This document shows, piece by piece, positions 45,477 through 58,603 of a stretch of DNA of 64,000 bases. A program made the translations under genes and the position numbers. The stretch covers positions 62,001 through 126,000 of the forward strand of contig JADGKB010000007.1 of NCBI GenBank assembly GCA_027604185.1, read 5' to 3'. How positions within the stretch are numbered: position 1 is the stretch's first letter; every line of letters starts with the position of its first letter. Below the pieces are notes generated by a model that saw only the letters and a list, made by a program, of their open reading frames with translations, was not told the DNA's origin and searched no databases. Source of the DNA: Boothiomyces macroporosus (taxonomy: Eukaryota; Chytridiomycota; Chytridiomycetes; Rhizophydiales; Terramycetaceae).

Positions 45477-46191
45477 TCACAAAATTAAGCACTTTCCGCC
45501 AGATTTCTTTTTTGCAGCCTTTCCTTTTCCTTCAGAAGTCTTCGTTAACCTTCTACATTCTCTAATTAAATCTTGGAATGATTCGGCGACATTAATATTT
45601 TCCTAAATTTAAATTCAAATAGTACCTTTGCTGATGTCTCCAAAACTGGGATTTTGAATTCTTGGAAAAATGCTTTGGCAGCTGCTAAATCCACCTCGAT
45701 CATTTCCGGTGGAAGATCCTGATTTAACAAATAAACTTACGCATTTGTTTGCGCAGATTACGAATGGTACTTTTCTAGTCTCTTTTAATTTCATTATTTG
45801 CTCTCGTAGTTGTTTGACTTCCTCCAACGAACTTTTATCATTCATTGCGAATACCAATAGAAACCCTTTGCCATCCTTTAGATGTTGATCGCGCAAAGCT
45901 TTGTATTCATGCTACCCAGTAAAACTATAAATACCTGTCCGGCTGTATCGATAATATATGCTGTACATTGTGAGCTATCCACTGTAACATTTTTTCTATA
46001 ATTTTCCTCTTGTACTAAGTAAATGCTCCATACCTATTGTTGGGTCATACTCGTTTGTGAATTCGTCTTTTAAAAACCTGACAGTCAAACAGGACTTTCC
46101 GACACCACCAGAACCTACTACTACCTATAATAGTCAATTTGTGAATTACTAGCTCATGTATTTCGCCCATAACCGCATCTACCTTTGCCAT
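45477..46191 (-). CDS. Ras-family small GTPase
   Basis: A 198-residue GTPase in six exons (46191-46150, 46124-46034, 46008-45935, 45911-45741, 45718-45626, 45602-45477), introns 25, 25, 23, 22 and 23 nt. All G boxes are present: [19 protein letters not shown] (switch I), DTAGQHEY (switch II), ANKCDL and ETSAK. The tail is basic ([10 protein letters not shown]) and ends CLIL, a CaaX box favouring geranylgeranylation. It is closest to the Ras/Rap group; I cannot assign the exact paralogue. The intron in the effector loop has two possible acceptors six bases apart; the second gives the canonical switch I. The stop is TGA. Confidence 0.93.
46009..46033 (-). other. 25-nt Ras intron with tandem 3' acceptors in switch I
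   Basis: The intron ends TTAGTACAAG. Using the last AG gives YDPTIEENYRK; using the earlier AG, six bases upstream, would insert Val-Gln into the effector loop. Confidence 0.6.
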
Positions 46192-46358
46192 TTTTACTAC
46201 GCGATTATAATTTAGTCAAGAATGACGTGTGGATTCAAACAATGAAAATAAAAGGAATGAACCCACTATCTATGCGGATATCTAGCAAAGATAGTTGCCT
46301 TACAACTGTGAATAGATAACAGTAAAATTATCATGAATATTTCATTTATGAATAGCAT

Positions 46359-47521
46359 TTATTCCAAATCGTCGTCTTCTTCTTCATCTTCATCGCCAGA
46401 CACTTCCTTATTCTCTAATTCCTTTTCTTCCATTAATTTCTGTAAATCGGCATCATCGTTTTCAGAGACAGCGCGAGGCTATGATTAATAAAGGGCTACC
46501 ATCATTTTCACTGTTACAGTTCCTGTGAACGATTTCACAACTTCTTCAATCTTGGCAATACTTTGATTCATAACCTCGATACCCAAGTTTTTGTCAACGC
46601 AATTGGAGATCATAACATATAAAGGCGGTGCGACTAAACGAATCTACTGTTTAGAAATATATACTTTGATTGGAACTTCAGGAGTGGAGCATTCCTCACC
46701 GGCTTTAAGAGCTGCTTTAACTGCATCTATTCCTTCATATCCAAAGCACGAACATTCAATATCTGCACGGATTTTGATTGGCTGTGGAGTTAAACGACGT
46801 TTAATGTTTAAAACCAGTTCTTTCTTGATGTGCTCAGGCATACCCATTTCATCAAAGAGTTTGCCATCATCAACCAACGCAGTCTTGAAAGCGTCATATG
46901 CGTGCCCATATTTTTTGTACAATGGCCATCCATATAAAGTATATAATTCCTCAAGAACCATGTTTAATTTATCTGCTACATGACGCATGATTGAATGAAC
47001 TGCTTTAGATTTGGAGTATCTTTCTTCGCATTGGGCAATATCTTCCGCAGTGGCTCTTCGCTTTGACAAATCAATATAACCTTCATTAAAACGCCGTTAC
47101 CTTTTTCTTTATCAACACGCATAACTACAGCGACTTCATTCTTTCCGATTCTTACCAATTTCTGGATGGATCTAATTCTCCTTCTGGTCAGTTCAGAAAG
47201 CAAGATCATTCCTTCGATATTGTTGTATTCAAGCAAATGGACATAGGTGCCAACATCTGTGATTTGACGTACATTAACCATAACGCAAGAATCTTGTTCA
47301 GGTAGTTTGTTTTCATACATTCTGCACTGTAAGCGAGCATCTTTGGCAGCAATTGCTTGTTGTGCCACTGGTGAAAGAGTTTGTGCTTGTGGGTCAACAA
47401 ATTGTACTCCTGGTTCTAACTGTTCCAATTGTTCAACTTGCTCTTCATCATCTGAAACATCTTCCACTGGTGGTGGATTTGCTGCTTTCATTGGCTTTTG
47501 GCCTCGTAATGGGTGAATCAT
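46359..47521 (-). CDS. SUI2: translation initiation factor eIF2 alpha
   Basis: A 366-residue protein in four exons (47521-47101, 47080-46665, 46643-46500, 46478-46359), introns 20, 21 and 21 nt. After an unusual acidic N-terminal extension of about 62 residues, the S1 domain begins at [10 protein letters not shown]. The regulatory Ser51 equivalent is preserved in [15 protein letters not shown], so it can be controlled by eIF2 kinases. The helical and alpha-beta domains follow ([38 protein letters not shown]), with an acidic tail ([11 protein letters not shown]). The second intron ends CAGTAG; only the second AG avoids a stop. The start is the first ATG in the open frame. Confidence 0.94.
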
Positions 47522-47594
47522 TTGGAAGAAACTAAAATTCTCTACAAAAAAAATGTTAGCAGTCACGTGACTCGAGTCATACATCAAATTTGGT

Positions 47595-50396
47595 TTATTC
47601 AAATAGGTATGATTTCTTGATAGCGAGAGAACTACCGAGAGATTCAGAATTCCAAGAAGGAGCAATAGAATCCAAGTATGCCCTGAAATTACTATCACCA
47701 ACTTCGTGACTGCATTTTACCTCCAGTGGAATCGAAAACTTTGTGGCAGAAATGATCTTGAAGGGAATAGATATACGGTCCCGACGGTTAAAGCTCTTTT
47801 TGTAAATTGTGAACGGCTGGGATGGATCGATTGTGACAGTTGTCGCGTTCCCATATTCGATCCATTTACTACCTTCATCAAGAGCAAGAGAAACATAGCT
47901 AGGAATTTCGCCAAATCTGAGTTGACATACTCTTGAACCCTTTGACCCAACTATTTTCCCTTGAATTTTTAGGTAAATGTCATCAAGAGTTCTACTTTCA
48001 TTAATACGAATCAAATCTTTTTCTTTAAACGAAGGTAGCATGTCTGTGTCAAATGAAATTGTATTCTTGTAGATATCTGCATTCTCTGGAACTCCAGAAA
48101 CAAAATTTGTCCAATCTTTTGGAGAGATGGTAGATCCAAGGGTAACTAATACATTTGATGATTGTCTGCTAGTTGAATTTGAAATATCCCAAACTTCCCT
48201 CAAACCATATTTGAATGGTCGATCAGGAGAATATGGAAATCGAAGGCACTGATATACAAGCAATGCTATGTAAATGACCGAGAAAAAAGTGAACGAGTAC
48301 ATTCGGCAAGTCTTGGAAATAAGTGGCATGAAATTTACGCTAGCGATCCAAACCAACAACGAAAACAAGAAATCTATCGCTGTATCGGACAACCCTTCCA
48401 TTACAAGTGATGGTAAGCTAATTACTACACGTTGAACAACGTCAGCAAACAAAAGTAAAGGCACCGTGGTAGATACAAGTAGTTGGATGAACCAAAAATA
48501 GTTTTGATAGATTTCGACATACTGAACTTGCCATGGTTCGTGAACAGTTGGTTGACGTATTAATTTGTGGTATAGAGCCTCTACAAAGAATGTTAACCCA
48601 GAGGCGATTGCAGAAAAGAATGCCCAATAAAACATCAGGTAAAATATGGCTGCATTAAAAAGAGCCAGTAGTAGTGCCATAGTCCAGAATACCAGTAAGC
48701 CATATTGAAGAGATTTAGTTTGAGAATCAAGTTTTCTGATTGGTGTTGAAATTTCGTTAAAGTTTTCAGGAAAATCCTCATCCAAAGCTGAAGAATGGTT
48801 TTCGTCTTGCACATTTTCTATTTGGATATTTACTTCAGTTGTTTCTACTTGAGTTGTTTCAGGCAATGCTCCTATTGTTGGTTCTACTGCATGTGGAGGA
48901 ATTTCATCAGGACGATTGTCACTTTCGGCTGGTTCGTGAGTTGGCAGCGCTTGATAATAGTGATCACTATTTGTCCCCCTAATAATTCCAAACCTTCTTG
49001 ATAACCTTGGCCAAGCAGATTCCATTAAGCTGATAACCGCAAAGCACAAGATAATAATTGAGAATAATGATACTTCAGGGTTTGCATATGTAAATCCAGG
49101 GTTTAGCAATGATCTAGCAAATGAAATTGCCAAATTTACCAAAACAAATACTACAAATGTTAGGAAAATCAATAGAATCGATCCAATTATAGGCAAGAAT
49201 ACTTGTCGCTTTACACCTGATAATCCCAGCCAAACTAAATAGGTTGAAGATTTTACCAAAACAATAACAGCAATTGCAATGAATAATCCAGACAAAAGTG
49301 CAAGGAATTGCTTTTTGGTAATCACCACTCCCAATATTCCAAGTTGATCAAAATATAAATAGTTTGGTACTGGGATATCGCCAAACAGATCTTTACTTGG
49401 AGGCTCCACTGTTAAATCCTTTAACAATGTCTGATCATATACTAATGTGACAATGGATGAATACAGATTGTCTGCCATATGCTGCAAGCTTTCAGGTGAA
49501 GTATGATCGATATCATCTTTTGGTGCATGATACAAATACCTGTAGCTATAAAATGCGACATCTACTCCCTGCAAACCCCCACCAAGGACATATGGCCTAA
49601 AATCAGTGTCACTGTGAATATTTGCCATCAAATGATTTACTGAGATTGAAGCATGTGGATAGGGATTGGTTTTGACTAGTGCAGATACTAGAGGAAAGCT
49701 ATTAGTTCTGAACAATAAACTGCGAAAGTTTTGAGAGACGCCAGTGCCTTCTAGATTGATAAACCCTTTGATGTCCTTAAACCAAGGGTGATATAAAAAG
49801 GCAGATGCACCAAGCATACCCAATTCTTCCCCATTATTCAAGATAAAAATGATGGTATACTCTGGTTTCTTTTCGCAGACTGAATAGCCCAAGCTTTTTA
49901 GCACAGTTAATATTGATGCAACCGCAATTCCATCATCTGTCGCACCATGCGAGTTTTCTGTGGAATCAAAATGTGCAGAGATCAAAAGTGCTTCTGGACG
50001 ATTTCCGGTGATCTTTATAAAGATATTGTTTGATTCATAGTACATTTTGTATCTCCTGTGATATAGCTTGATGTCATCTTGCTCAGATACCTATATTAAA
50101 TATCCAGGTACTTGAAATAGGTAATTGCATTGTGAATCAGCAGCAATCTGTCTGCTTTGTTCTAAAAGGAATTGACGCACTCTTAGATTCGCATCAGAAT
50201 TGTACGGATGCTTTTCCAATGTGATATTCCTTAGTAATTCAAAGCCGAACTCTCCGGAAACTTTTCCGTTGCTGGAAGAGCTAATTTTGGGTTTACCAAA
50301 CTGGGTTTCAATTCCGATTGAAATTCCCAAGACAAAACAGAGGTAAATTACTAGTATCCACAAGTACTTGAAAGTCCGTTGTAATTTTTGTTGCAT
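47595..50396 (-). CDS. multi-pass M28 membrane metallopeptidase (Pff1/ERMP1-like)
   Basis: A 926-residue protein in two exons (50396-50112, 50090-47595), intron 21 nt. A signal anchor (residues about 12-30) is followed by an M28 zinc peptidase domain: [44 protein letters not shown], with the expected His, Asp, Glu, Glu and Asp/His ligands. The rest has about nine hydrophobic helices and a lumenal C-terminal domain. This is the architecture of fungal vacuolar Pff1 and vertebrate ER metallopeptidase 1. The intron removal joins YLFQV to [14 protein letters not shown]. Confidence 0.92.
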
Positions 50397-50588
50397 TATT
50401 TTCTTGATTTAGAATAGAAAATTATCAGAATTATTGATCATGAGGTTGACATTGAAAATGACTGATAATGCAATAATTCTTTTTTATTCCATTGCAATTT
50501 TATTTGTGGTTCTACGCTTGATAGAGTTGATCAATTGACCATTCGGTAAGGATTCAATTTCGGTTCTAGAGATTCTCACTCATCCAGA

Positions 50589-50852
50589 TCAGGGGGAATT
50601 ACAATAGAATGGATTACTATCGAGTGAATTACAATCAGTGTTTATACTCTGATAATTCACGATAATGTTATTCGGTGAATGATTCGATTTCCTGGGCTTG
50701 GGAGAACTTATCGGCATAATTTTGTCGTTGAGATTGCGAAAAAGGAAGCGACTCTGGTAGTCATCGTTAGTGACATTGACTAATAGCGTCGCAAAACAGC
50801 CCTCAACCAACAGGACTTGTTCTCGACTAATCACTGGCTTGTTATGAAGCAT
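50589..50852 (-). CDS. possible small protein, 87 aa
   Basis: An ATG-started 87-residue frame (MLHNKPVISREQVLL...) with a hydrophobic beta-like middle (EGCFATLLVNV) and a polar Asn/Ser-rich end. It stands alone between the M28 peptidase and the gene at 51022. No family recognised; support is frame length and composition only. Confidence 0.35.
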   Translation of the reverse strand: MLHNKPVISREQVLLVEGCFATLLVNVTNDDYQSRFLFRNLNDKIMPISSPKPRKSNHSPNNIIVNYQSINTDCNSLDSNPFYCNSP

Positions 50853-51021
50853 GTTTGATTGACCGTTTTTAAAAAGTTTTTCACTTTCCTCTGTTAACAG
50901 CTCGTCGTCACATTACGCCAATGCATATCATTTGTGGTACAATTTCATTAAAAAGAACGTGGGACCCGCACTGAATTATCGCCGTACTTATTTAGCCTCC
51001 TTTCAAAGAGAAAAAAAGTAA

Positions 51022-51441
51022 ATGTATCATTCAACTGCACTGTGGAGCACATCCTCTGAACTGTCGCTAAACTTGAAACCAAGTAACTTTGGGAAATCCT
51101 CTTTGCTTCCCATCCACCATCATGAAGGAACCATTGATCTTTGTCAAGATGGTTCGATACTGTTGGTTGGGGAATACAAGAGAACGAAATATAGAGTCAA
51201 TATACCAAAAGAAAGAATAACCGGAATTGAAATAGGTTCTGAATCTGTATTCGACTTGGATATCGATGCCAACGATATTTACTTTGACAGGCGAACCGAA
51301 CTGGAAAAGTATGTTCCTCTTACTCTCCACTATTTGGATGAAGAAGATAAAGATATGACCATTTACTTGTGTGTTGGTTATGATCCAGAAAGTAAGGCAA
51401 ACAAGAACGCAGAGTTCTTGCAAATGGCTACTGTCCTATAA
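51022..51441 (+). CDS. hypothetical protein, 139 aa
   Basis: An intronless 139-residue frame starting at an ATG preceded by an A-rich run. It has mixed beta-rich composition (GTIDLCQDGSILLVGEY, RVNIPKERITGIEIG) with regular strand-length hydrophobic blocks, suggesting a small beta-barrel or PH-like fold. No signal peptide or transmembrane segment. I do not recognise the family. Coding character is good because no other frame competes over its length. Confidence 0.55.
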   Translation: MYHSTALWSTSSELSLNLKPSNFGKSSLLPIHHHEGTIDLCQDGSILLVGEYKRTKYRVNIPKERITGIEIGSESVFDLDIDANDIYFDRRTELEKYVPLTLHYLDEEDKDMTIYLCVGYDPESKANKNAEFLQMATVL

Positions 51442-51478
51442 ATACCTTGTCAATAAACCAGTCTCGATTACACTCCTT

Positions 51479-51661
51479 TTACGGGTACTGATTATCACCC
51501 CACTGTATTGATTGACTGACTGTAGCTTTAGGAGTCCAATTGAACAGTATCCGGTTTTCACAGGCAGAATTCTCTTGTAATGGATGTGGACTAAGGTTGA
51601 TTTGAAAATCTGGTGTTCCATATCCAATGACCACTTGCGGCAGTGACGATTTCATAATCAT
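51479..51661 (-). CDS. possible small protein, 60 aa
   Basis: An ATG-started frame (MIMKSSLPQVVIGYG...), convergent with the 139-aa gene and 37 bp from its stop, as is usual here. An alternative reading with two 22-nt introns would change the N-terminus (MTVNA...), but those introns lack the usual branch motif. No family recognised. Confidence 0.3.
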   Translation of the reverse strand: MIMKSSLPQVVIGYGTPDFQINLSPHPLQENSACENRILFNWTPKATVSQSIQWGDNQYP

Positions 51662-51871
51662 GCTCAACACTGTCCAAGTGATCTTTCCTACTCTGCATTA
51701 ACTGTCATGTGCAAGCCAAGAAATTATGCAAAATCCGACCTGCAATATTTTCAAGATAAATTGGGCTACGGAGCTTCTATTTTCGTTTAATGGTGATCAT
51801 ATGCAAGTACGGGGTTCCCAGGCATTTTGAAAAGGCCGTTTGCGACCGGCTTTTTCCCGCTTTTTTTCAGA
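51662..51871. other. upstream region of guanine deaminase
   Basis: About 210 bp with pyrimidine runs just before the ATG at 51872; no gene seen. Confidence 0.35.
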
Positions 51872-53354
51872 ATGGATTGCAGCTTATTAGTCGTTGGAGC
51901 AGTATGGCACTCACTCAGTATCACTGATTTGCAATATATTCCCTTAAACGCTATGGGGGTAAGCAAGTCTGGATCTATTCAGTTCACTCTGGCTTTTGAA
52001 CAAGGAGCTAGCAGAAACGAAGCAATCCAAGCACAAATAGAAGAATTAAAAGCCAAGGGGTATACCTTTGAACAAGTATTATTTTTTAACCCAGGTTTTG
52101 ATTCTATCTGAATCCCAATTCTTGATTCCTGGGCTGGTAGACACTCATATTCATGGTCCGCAATACGTTTTCACTGGAACTGGATATGATCTTACTTTAT
52201 TAAAATGGTTGGAAACCTATACTTTTCCAAAAGAAGCAGAATTCAAGTCTGTCGACCATGCATCGGATGTGTACTCTAAAGTGGTTGGCAAATCATTGAA
52301 AAAGTGAGTAAAATCTAATATAGTGGAACTACAACAGCATGCTACTATGCGACTATTCATAGGGAAGGGAGTATTGCATTGGCGGAAACTTGTGTCAAGT
52401 ATGGGCAACGAGCTTTTATTGGGAAAGTGAATATGGATAGAAATTCACCAGATTATTATATTGAACACACTAAAGAGAGTATTCAAGAAACAGAGAGGTA
52501 TTTACATTGTTAATATAGCTTTGTAAAGCATTTGGTGGAAAATATTGCGTCCCCTCTAGTTACTCCTTGTATTACTCCAAGATTTGTTCCATCGTGTACC
52601 TCAGAGTTGATGGAAGAATTAGGGAACATTGCAGAAAAGTACAATTTACCTATTCAGTCTCATATTAGCGAAAATATAGGAGAGATTCAATGGGTAAAGG
52701 AATTACATCCAGACTGTGATTCTTACTCTCACGTTTACGACAAATATAAATTGATGACCAACAAAACAGTTATGGCTCATTGTGTGCATTTAACTCCTCA
52801 AGAGCGCAAACTATTTAAAGAAAAAGGAGTAGGAATTTCACACTGTCCAAACTCAAACTTTTGTTTGCATTCTGGAGTGCTAAATGTCCGTCGATTAATT
52901 AATGAAGGATTTGAAAAGATTGGCAAGTATTGAATTAACACTAGGGCTTGGAACAGATGTTGCTGGTGGCTATTCGCCATCTATAATGGATGCGATGAGA
53001 CAGGCGCTAATATCTAGCAAAGTGATTCATATTGATTCTCATGCTGGAGAAGATGAAAAATATCCAGCCCTTAATTTCGCAAATGTGTTTTATCTAGCAA
53101 CTTTGGGTGGTGCTAAAGTTATGGATCTGGACAAGAAAATTGGTAATTTTATTGTTGGAAAAGAGTTTGATGCCCTAGTGGTAGATATCAGCAGCCAAAT
53201 GGGCAAGCCACTACTCTTGAGTGATAATCCTGGAAGCAGCCTTGTTGATCAATTCAAACACGATGATCACATGTCATTATTTGAAAAATTCATCTATTTG
53301 GGTGATGATAGAAACTTTGAAAGGATGTATGTCGGAGGAAAACGAGTATTTTAA
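51872..53354 (+). CDS. GUD1: guanine deaminase (amidohydrolase)
   Basis: A 466-residue amidohydrolase in five exons (51872-52075, 52095-52303, 52324-52497, 52519-52922, 52945-53354), introns 19, 20, 21 and 22 nt. Metal and substrate motifs are in order: PGLVDTHIHGPQY, SHISENIGEI, MAHCVH, SHCPNSNF and GLGTDVAGGYS. The enzyme converts guanine to xanthine and ammonia in purine salvage. The last intron starts GC (GCAAGT) and ends CTAG; it is the only arrangement that gives KIGLGTDVAGG. The start is the first ATG after a pyrimidine-rich stretch. The stop lies 17 bp from the end of the convergent membrane protein gene. Confidence 0.94.
52923..52944 (+). other. 22-nt GC-AG intron in guanine deaminase
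   Basis: Donor G|GCAAGT and acceptor CTAG. A GT donor four bases downstream would leave an 18-nt intron and break the frame, so GC-AG is required. Confidence 0.75.
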
Positions 53355-53371
53355 TATATGGAACAGTAGAT

Positions 53372-54559
53372 TTATTCGTGCACGGATCCTTTGCTTTTTA
53401 TACTGATTGCTTTTTCAGTTTCAATAATTTCTTCTAGCATTTCGTCAAATGACAAACTTGGACCATCAGTCGACAGCTTTCTGGTTAAAGTGTTCATGAA
53501 GTTCGAGCCAGAAGGTGCTGGAGGACTGGGTTTGTAGCCATCCATATGTGGGATATATGACAAAATGGATTCCTCATCATCTTCTTTGATCGAAGGCGAT
53601 AAATCAATCTTCTTTTTTGGATCTGTATAAGTTAATAAGGGCTTTTTGCTGTCAAATTGATTGATGGAGTATCTTTTGATCCTGCTCTTTGGGTTATCCT
53701 GAGACGAAGTGGTACTCATATCCGAATTACTCGTCATTCTTCGGATACTATCTTTTGGTGCAGGAATATCGGTGGAATCTCGACCAGGAGGAACTATTGG
53801 AGGACCCAATGCGGTAATTAAAGCATTAATCGCTTCCCTAGATGCTTTCCCTGCATCATCCAATACATAGCCACTTTCCTTTAACGCTGCTTTTCTGGTA
53901 AGTGTTTTTTCTTGTTCTGCTTTTCTGATAGTTTCTGTACTATTCTTTATTGCATCACCATCAGCACAATTGAGTGTATCACTAGAATGCTTTGGTGCAG
54001 CTGTATTCTCTTGTTCCGAATGTACAGTAAAGTCGTCTGCTCTTGAAGCTTCTGTTTCAGTTCCAGTTACTGTCGACGCGGCTTCATATCCATCCAAAAT
54101 ATTATTAATGGCGTCCAGCTTGCCTGCTTTTAATGAAATGGAGTTGCTTGCAATAATGTTGGGGGAATCTTTTTCTTGGGATTGTTTGAAATTCCTGACG
54201 ACAGTTTCTACATATTTGTTGGGATCGACTGGCTTTACGGCTTGAATTTCATCTTGATGAAGCTCGCGGGTTTGTTCAGCTTTCGCATTTGACAACTGCT
54301 CTAATACTGCTCCATCAATCGCAACGACAGTAGGGGGTTTGCCGAGTGGTTCATTAGCTTCTTTTTCCTCCAAGTTCTTTTTCCTGAATTTGGTAACATA
54401 GTAGTATGCAACTACGACCATAAGTATGAAAAAGAACCCAGCAATTACAGAAGCAATTACTGTGTTTGATGAATTTCCTCCTGAGCGCCGGTAAAGATGG
54501 TAAGTGGACTTTACTGTACTTGCGGTAGTATCATATTTAACGCCATATGGTATAATCAT
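53372..54559 (-). CDS. single-pass membrane protein with long Ser/Thr-rich tail
   Basis: A 395-residue intronless protein. A short N-terminal segment is followed by one hydrophobic helix (about residues 33-53, VIASVIAGFFFILMVVVAYY) and a KFRKK stop-transfer. The remainder, about 340 residues, is disordered, Ser/Thr/Asp-rich and probably cytoplasmic. Several short acidic or dibasic motifs occur but none is a known signature. It could be a receptor-like or tethering protein. The family is unrecognised. Confidence 0.65.
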   Translation of the reverse strand: MIIPYGVKYDTTASTVKSTYHLYRRSGGNSSNTVIASVIAGFFFILMVVVAYYYVTKFRKKNLEEKEANEPLGKPPTVVAIDGAVLEQLSNAKAEQTRELHQDEIQAVKPVDPNKYVETVVRNFKQSQEKDSPNIIASNSISLKAGKLDAINNILDGYEAASTVTGTETEASRADDFTVHSEQENTAAPKHSSDTLNCADGDAIKNSTETIRKAEQEKTLTRKAALKESGYVLDDAGKASREAINALITALGPPIVPPGRDSTDIPAPKDSIRRMTSNSDMSTTSSQDNPKSRIKRYSINQFDSKKPLLTYTDPKKKIDLSPSIKEDDEESILSYIPHMDGYKPSPPAPSGSNFMNTLTRKLSTDGPSLSFDEMLEEIIETEKAISIKSKGSVHE

Positions 54560-55151
54560 CGCTGTGCGGAGAAATGCAATTTAAATTTGAAAAAAATGGA
54601 CCATTTTGGAGAGTGGTTATGGGAGATTGATTGGGGACGGTTCACCGTCACACCGTTTGTGTGAAGCGCTGCAATCTTTGAATAACCCTAATCGCAGTTT
54701 TGTTTTGCAATAATGATGTGCGAATGCCCCATTAACTAATCTGAGTTGAAAGCTTGAACTGTATGTATGTCGCCAAATATTGGTTCTTTTTCTCAAGATG
54801 AAAGAATCACAAAATAGCTCAACATTGCAGTCAAGCATTTCACTGTAGCGTTTTGTCATTTTAGACCACCTTTGAGAGCTTTGACTAGTTTGCGGTTTCA
54901 ATTGCTTTTTGTTTGTGGTTTAATTTAGCAACTCAAATAAGACGGCTGTGCCACCTACTTTGTGCTTCAGTTCAGCCCAGGCTGAATCCTAAATTCTAAT
55001 TCTCATCAAAATATAGACTAATATAACTTTGGGAAAAGAACAAGGGCAAACTGACTGCAGTTTATGGTTACAGACTTTTTTCGTGCGGACAAGTAAATGT
55101 AAATGCAACTTCATTGATTGATTTCCCACCACTACACTGCCCACACTCTTG
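54560..55151. other. intergenic stretch, divergent promoters
   Basis: About 590 bp upstream of both the Ser-rich membrane protein and the chitinase. A minus-strand 94-codon frame (54617-54901) has no protein-like features. No other gene seen. Confidence 0.4.
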
Positions 55152-55158
55152 TATAAAA
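55152..55158 (+). promoter_or_regulatory. TATA box of the chitinase gene
   Basis: TATAAAA 33 bp before the ATG at 55185, the same spacing as in the protease and thioredoxin genes. Confidence 0.6.
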
Positions 55159-55184
55159 ATTCAGAAAATTCTTTAAAAAATACA

Positions 55185-56474
55185 ATGTTATTTACTTGCC
55201 TTTTGTATTATGCAGCTACTGCGTCTCGTATTCATGTGGAGTACGCCAATTACCGTCCTGAAAGATATGATGGCGTGCACCATAACTCTGAATCATCTTA
55301 CCACCAAGCTAGCTTTATCCTAGACTCTGAAAATCAATATTACGATGACTCTTCTAACTTGGACTACTCAAAATACCAGAATGGCGCGGATTACGAATAC
55401 AGATTTGAAACCTATGGTTCTAAATATGGTAAATCATCTACACAGCGCTACCCATCTAGTAAACTGTTCATTCCATATGCTGGGCTTGGAGTTATTGATA
55501 ACTCTACAACCTTTGTAGCAGATGCAATCAAGAACAGCACAGTGAAGCATGTGATATTGGCCTTTGCGAACATGGATCCTCAAGGAAATATTAATCTTGG
55601 CACCACACCAATATCGGAAACCAGTGGGTTTATTCAAGGTATAAGAGATGCTGGTGGTGATGTTGTAATCTCATTTGGTGGTGTTGCCCAAGGGTCTCAT
55701 ATGGAATTTGCATCAGTGATCCAAAATCCAGATGATCTAGTGAAAGCCTATCAGCGTGTAATTGACTTTTACAAACCAATTGGAATAGATTTTGATTTAG
55801 AGGCAGGTGATTTAACAGACGAAACAATGGCTAGAAGATACAGCGCAATTATTCAATTGAAAAAGAACAACCCTGATCTTAAACTGATTTTAACTCTGCA
55901 GGTTGCTCTTGAAGGGCTAGTTGGGAATGGGTTACGGCTTATGACAACAGCGTCGTCGATGAAAGTACCATTCGATGTGGTAAACCTAATGACAATGTAA
56001 ATACAATTTCACAATAGGGACTTTGGAACCAGCGTACCTGACGGGCAAACTAATATGGGGAAATATTGTATCGCTGCGACAAAAGCAGCAGCAGAAACCA
56101 TAGACAAGTTGGGAATGAAAGTCCAATTGGGAATTACACCAATGATTGGGACCAACGATTCACCTAATCTTGTTTTCTCATTAGATAATGCAAAGGAATT
56201 GTTGGACTTTGCGAATGGGGCTAGCTATATCTCGCAAGTGTCATATTGGGGGCTGCAAAGAGATCAAAATACTCCAGGAGGTGACATTACCATTTCATCT
56301 GGTGTCGATCAACAACCACTGCAGTTTCTGCACGTTATGGGCAAGTTTACTGTACCGGAAGCCCCTACTACCACCACATCCATATCAACGCCTACCTCCA
56401 CTATAAAAAACAATTCCAACAAAATATCAGTCAATACTAGTGTACTTTTGGCACTCTGTTTCTTTTTAATATAA
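55185..56474 (+). CDS. GPI-anchored GH18 chitinase-like protein
   Basis: A 422-residue protein in two exons (55185-55996, 56018-56474), intron 21 nt. A short signal peptide (MLFTCLLYYAATAS) is followed by about 75 residues of Tyr/Ser-rich sequence, then a GH18 barrel. The catalytic block is GIDFDLEAGD (DxDxE), preceded by VVISFGG and followed by NLMTMDFG and SQVSYWGLQRD. A Thr/Ser-rich linker and hydrophobic C-terminus (VNTSVLLALCFFLI) indicate a GPI anchor. It could remodel the cell's own chitin wall or act outside the cell. The intron restores the conserved MTMDFG strand. Confidence 0.9.
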
Positions 56475-56708
56475 ATATTCCAGTAATGCATTACAATTCT
56501 GTGATTAGCGCCAATTCCCTTCGCTATAGTTTTACACCCCTCCATAGAATGCATTCGAATATCATTAATATCAATGTTTATAGAGTTCTTCCAGTATCAT
56601 CGGATACGTCACATTCATTGTCTAACATTCAGCTTCAAAAACGCCAAATAGACCTGACGTATTACTAAGAGAAATTTCCGATAATTCGCACACATTCAGA
56701 ATATTCCA

Positions 56709-58502
<1,794 letters not shown>

Positions 58503-58603
58503 TAAATGCTACATAAACTGGACATTTTGGCCGCGATGAGAGTGCTGACAATCATAATAGATACTGATTATATTGTCTAATATTTACTGACCAATTTAAT
58601 TGA

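Noticed and set aside
46009..46033. Use of the first AG in the Ras intron as the main acceptor
   Set aside because: It would insert two residues in the invariant switch I; the second AG restores the family sequence exactly.
54617..54901. 94-codon minus-strand ORF upstream of the chitinase
   Set aside because: Cys, His and Arg-rich random composition, no conserved pattern and placed in a promoter region.
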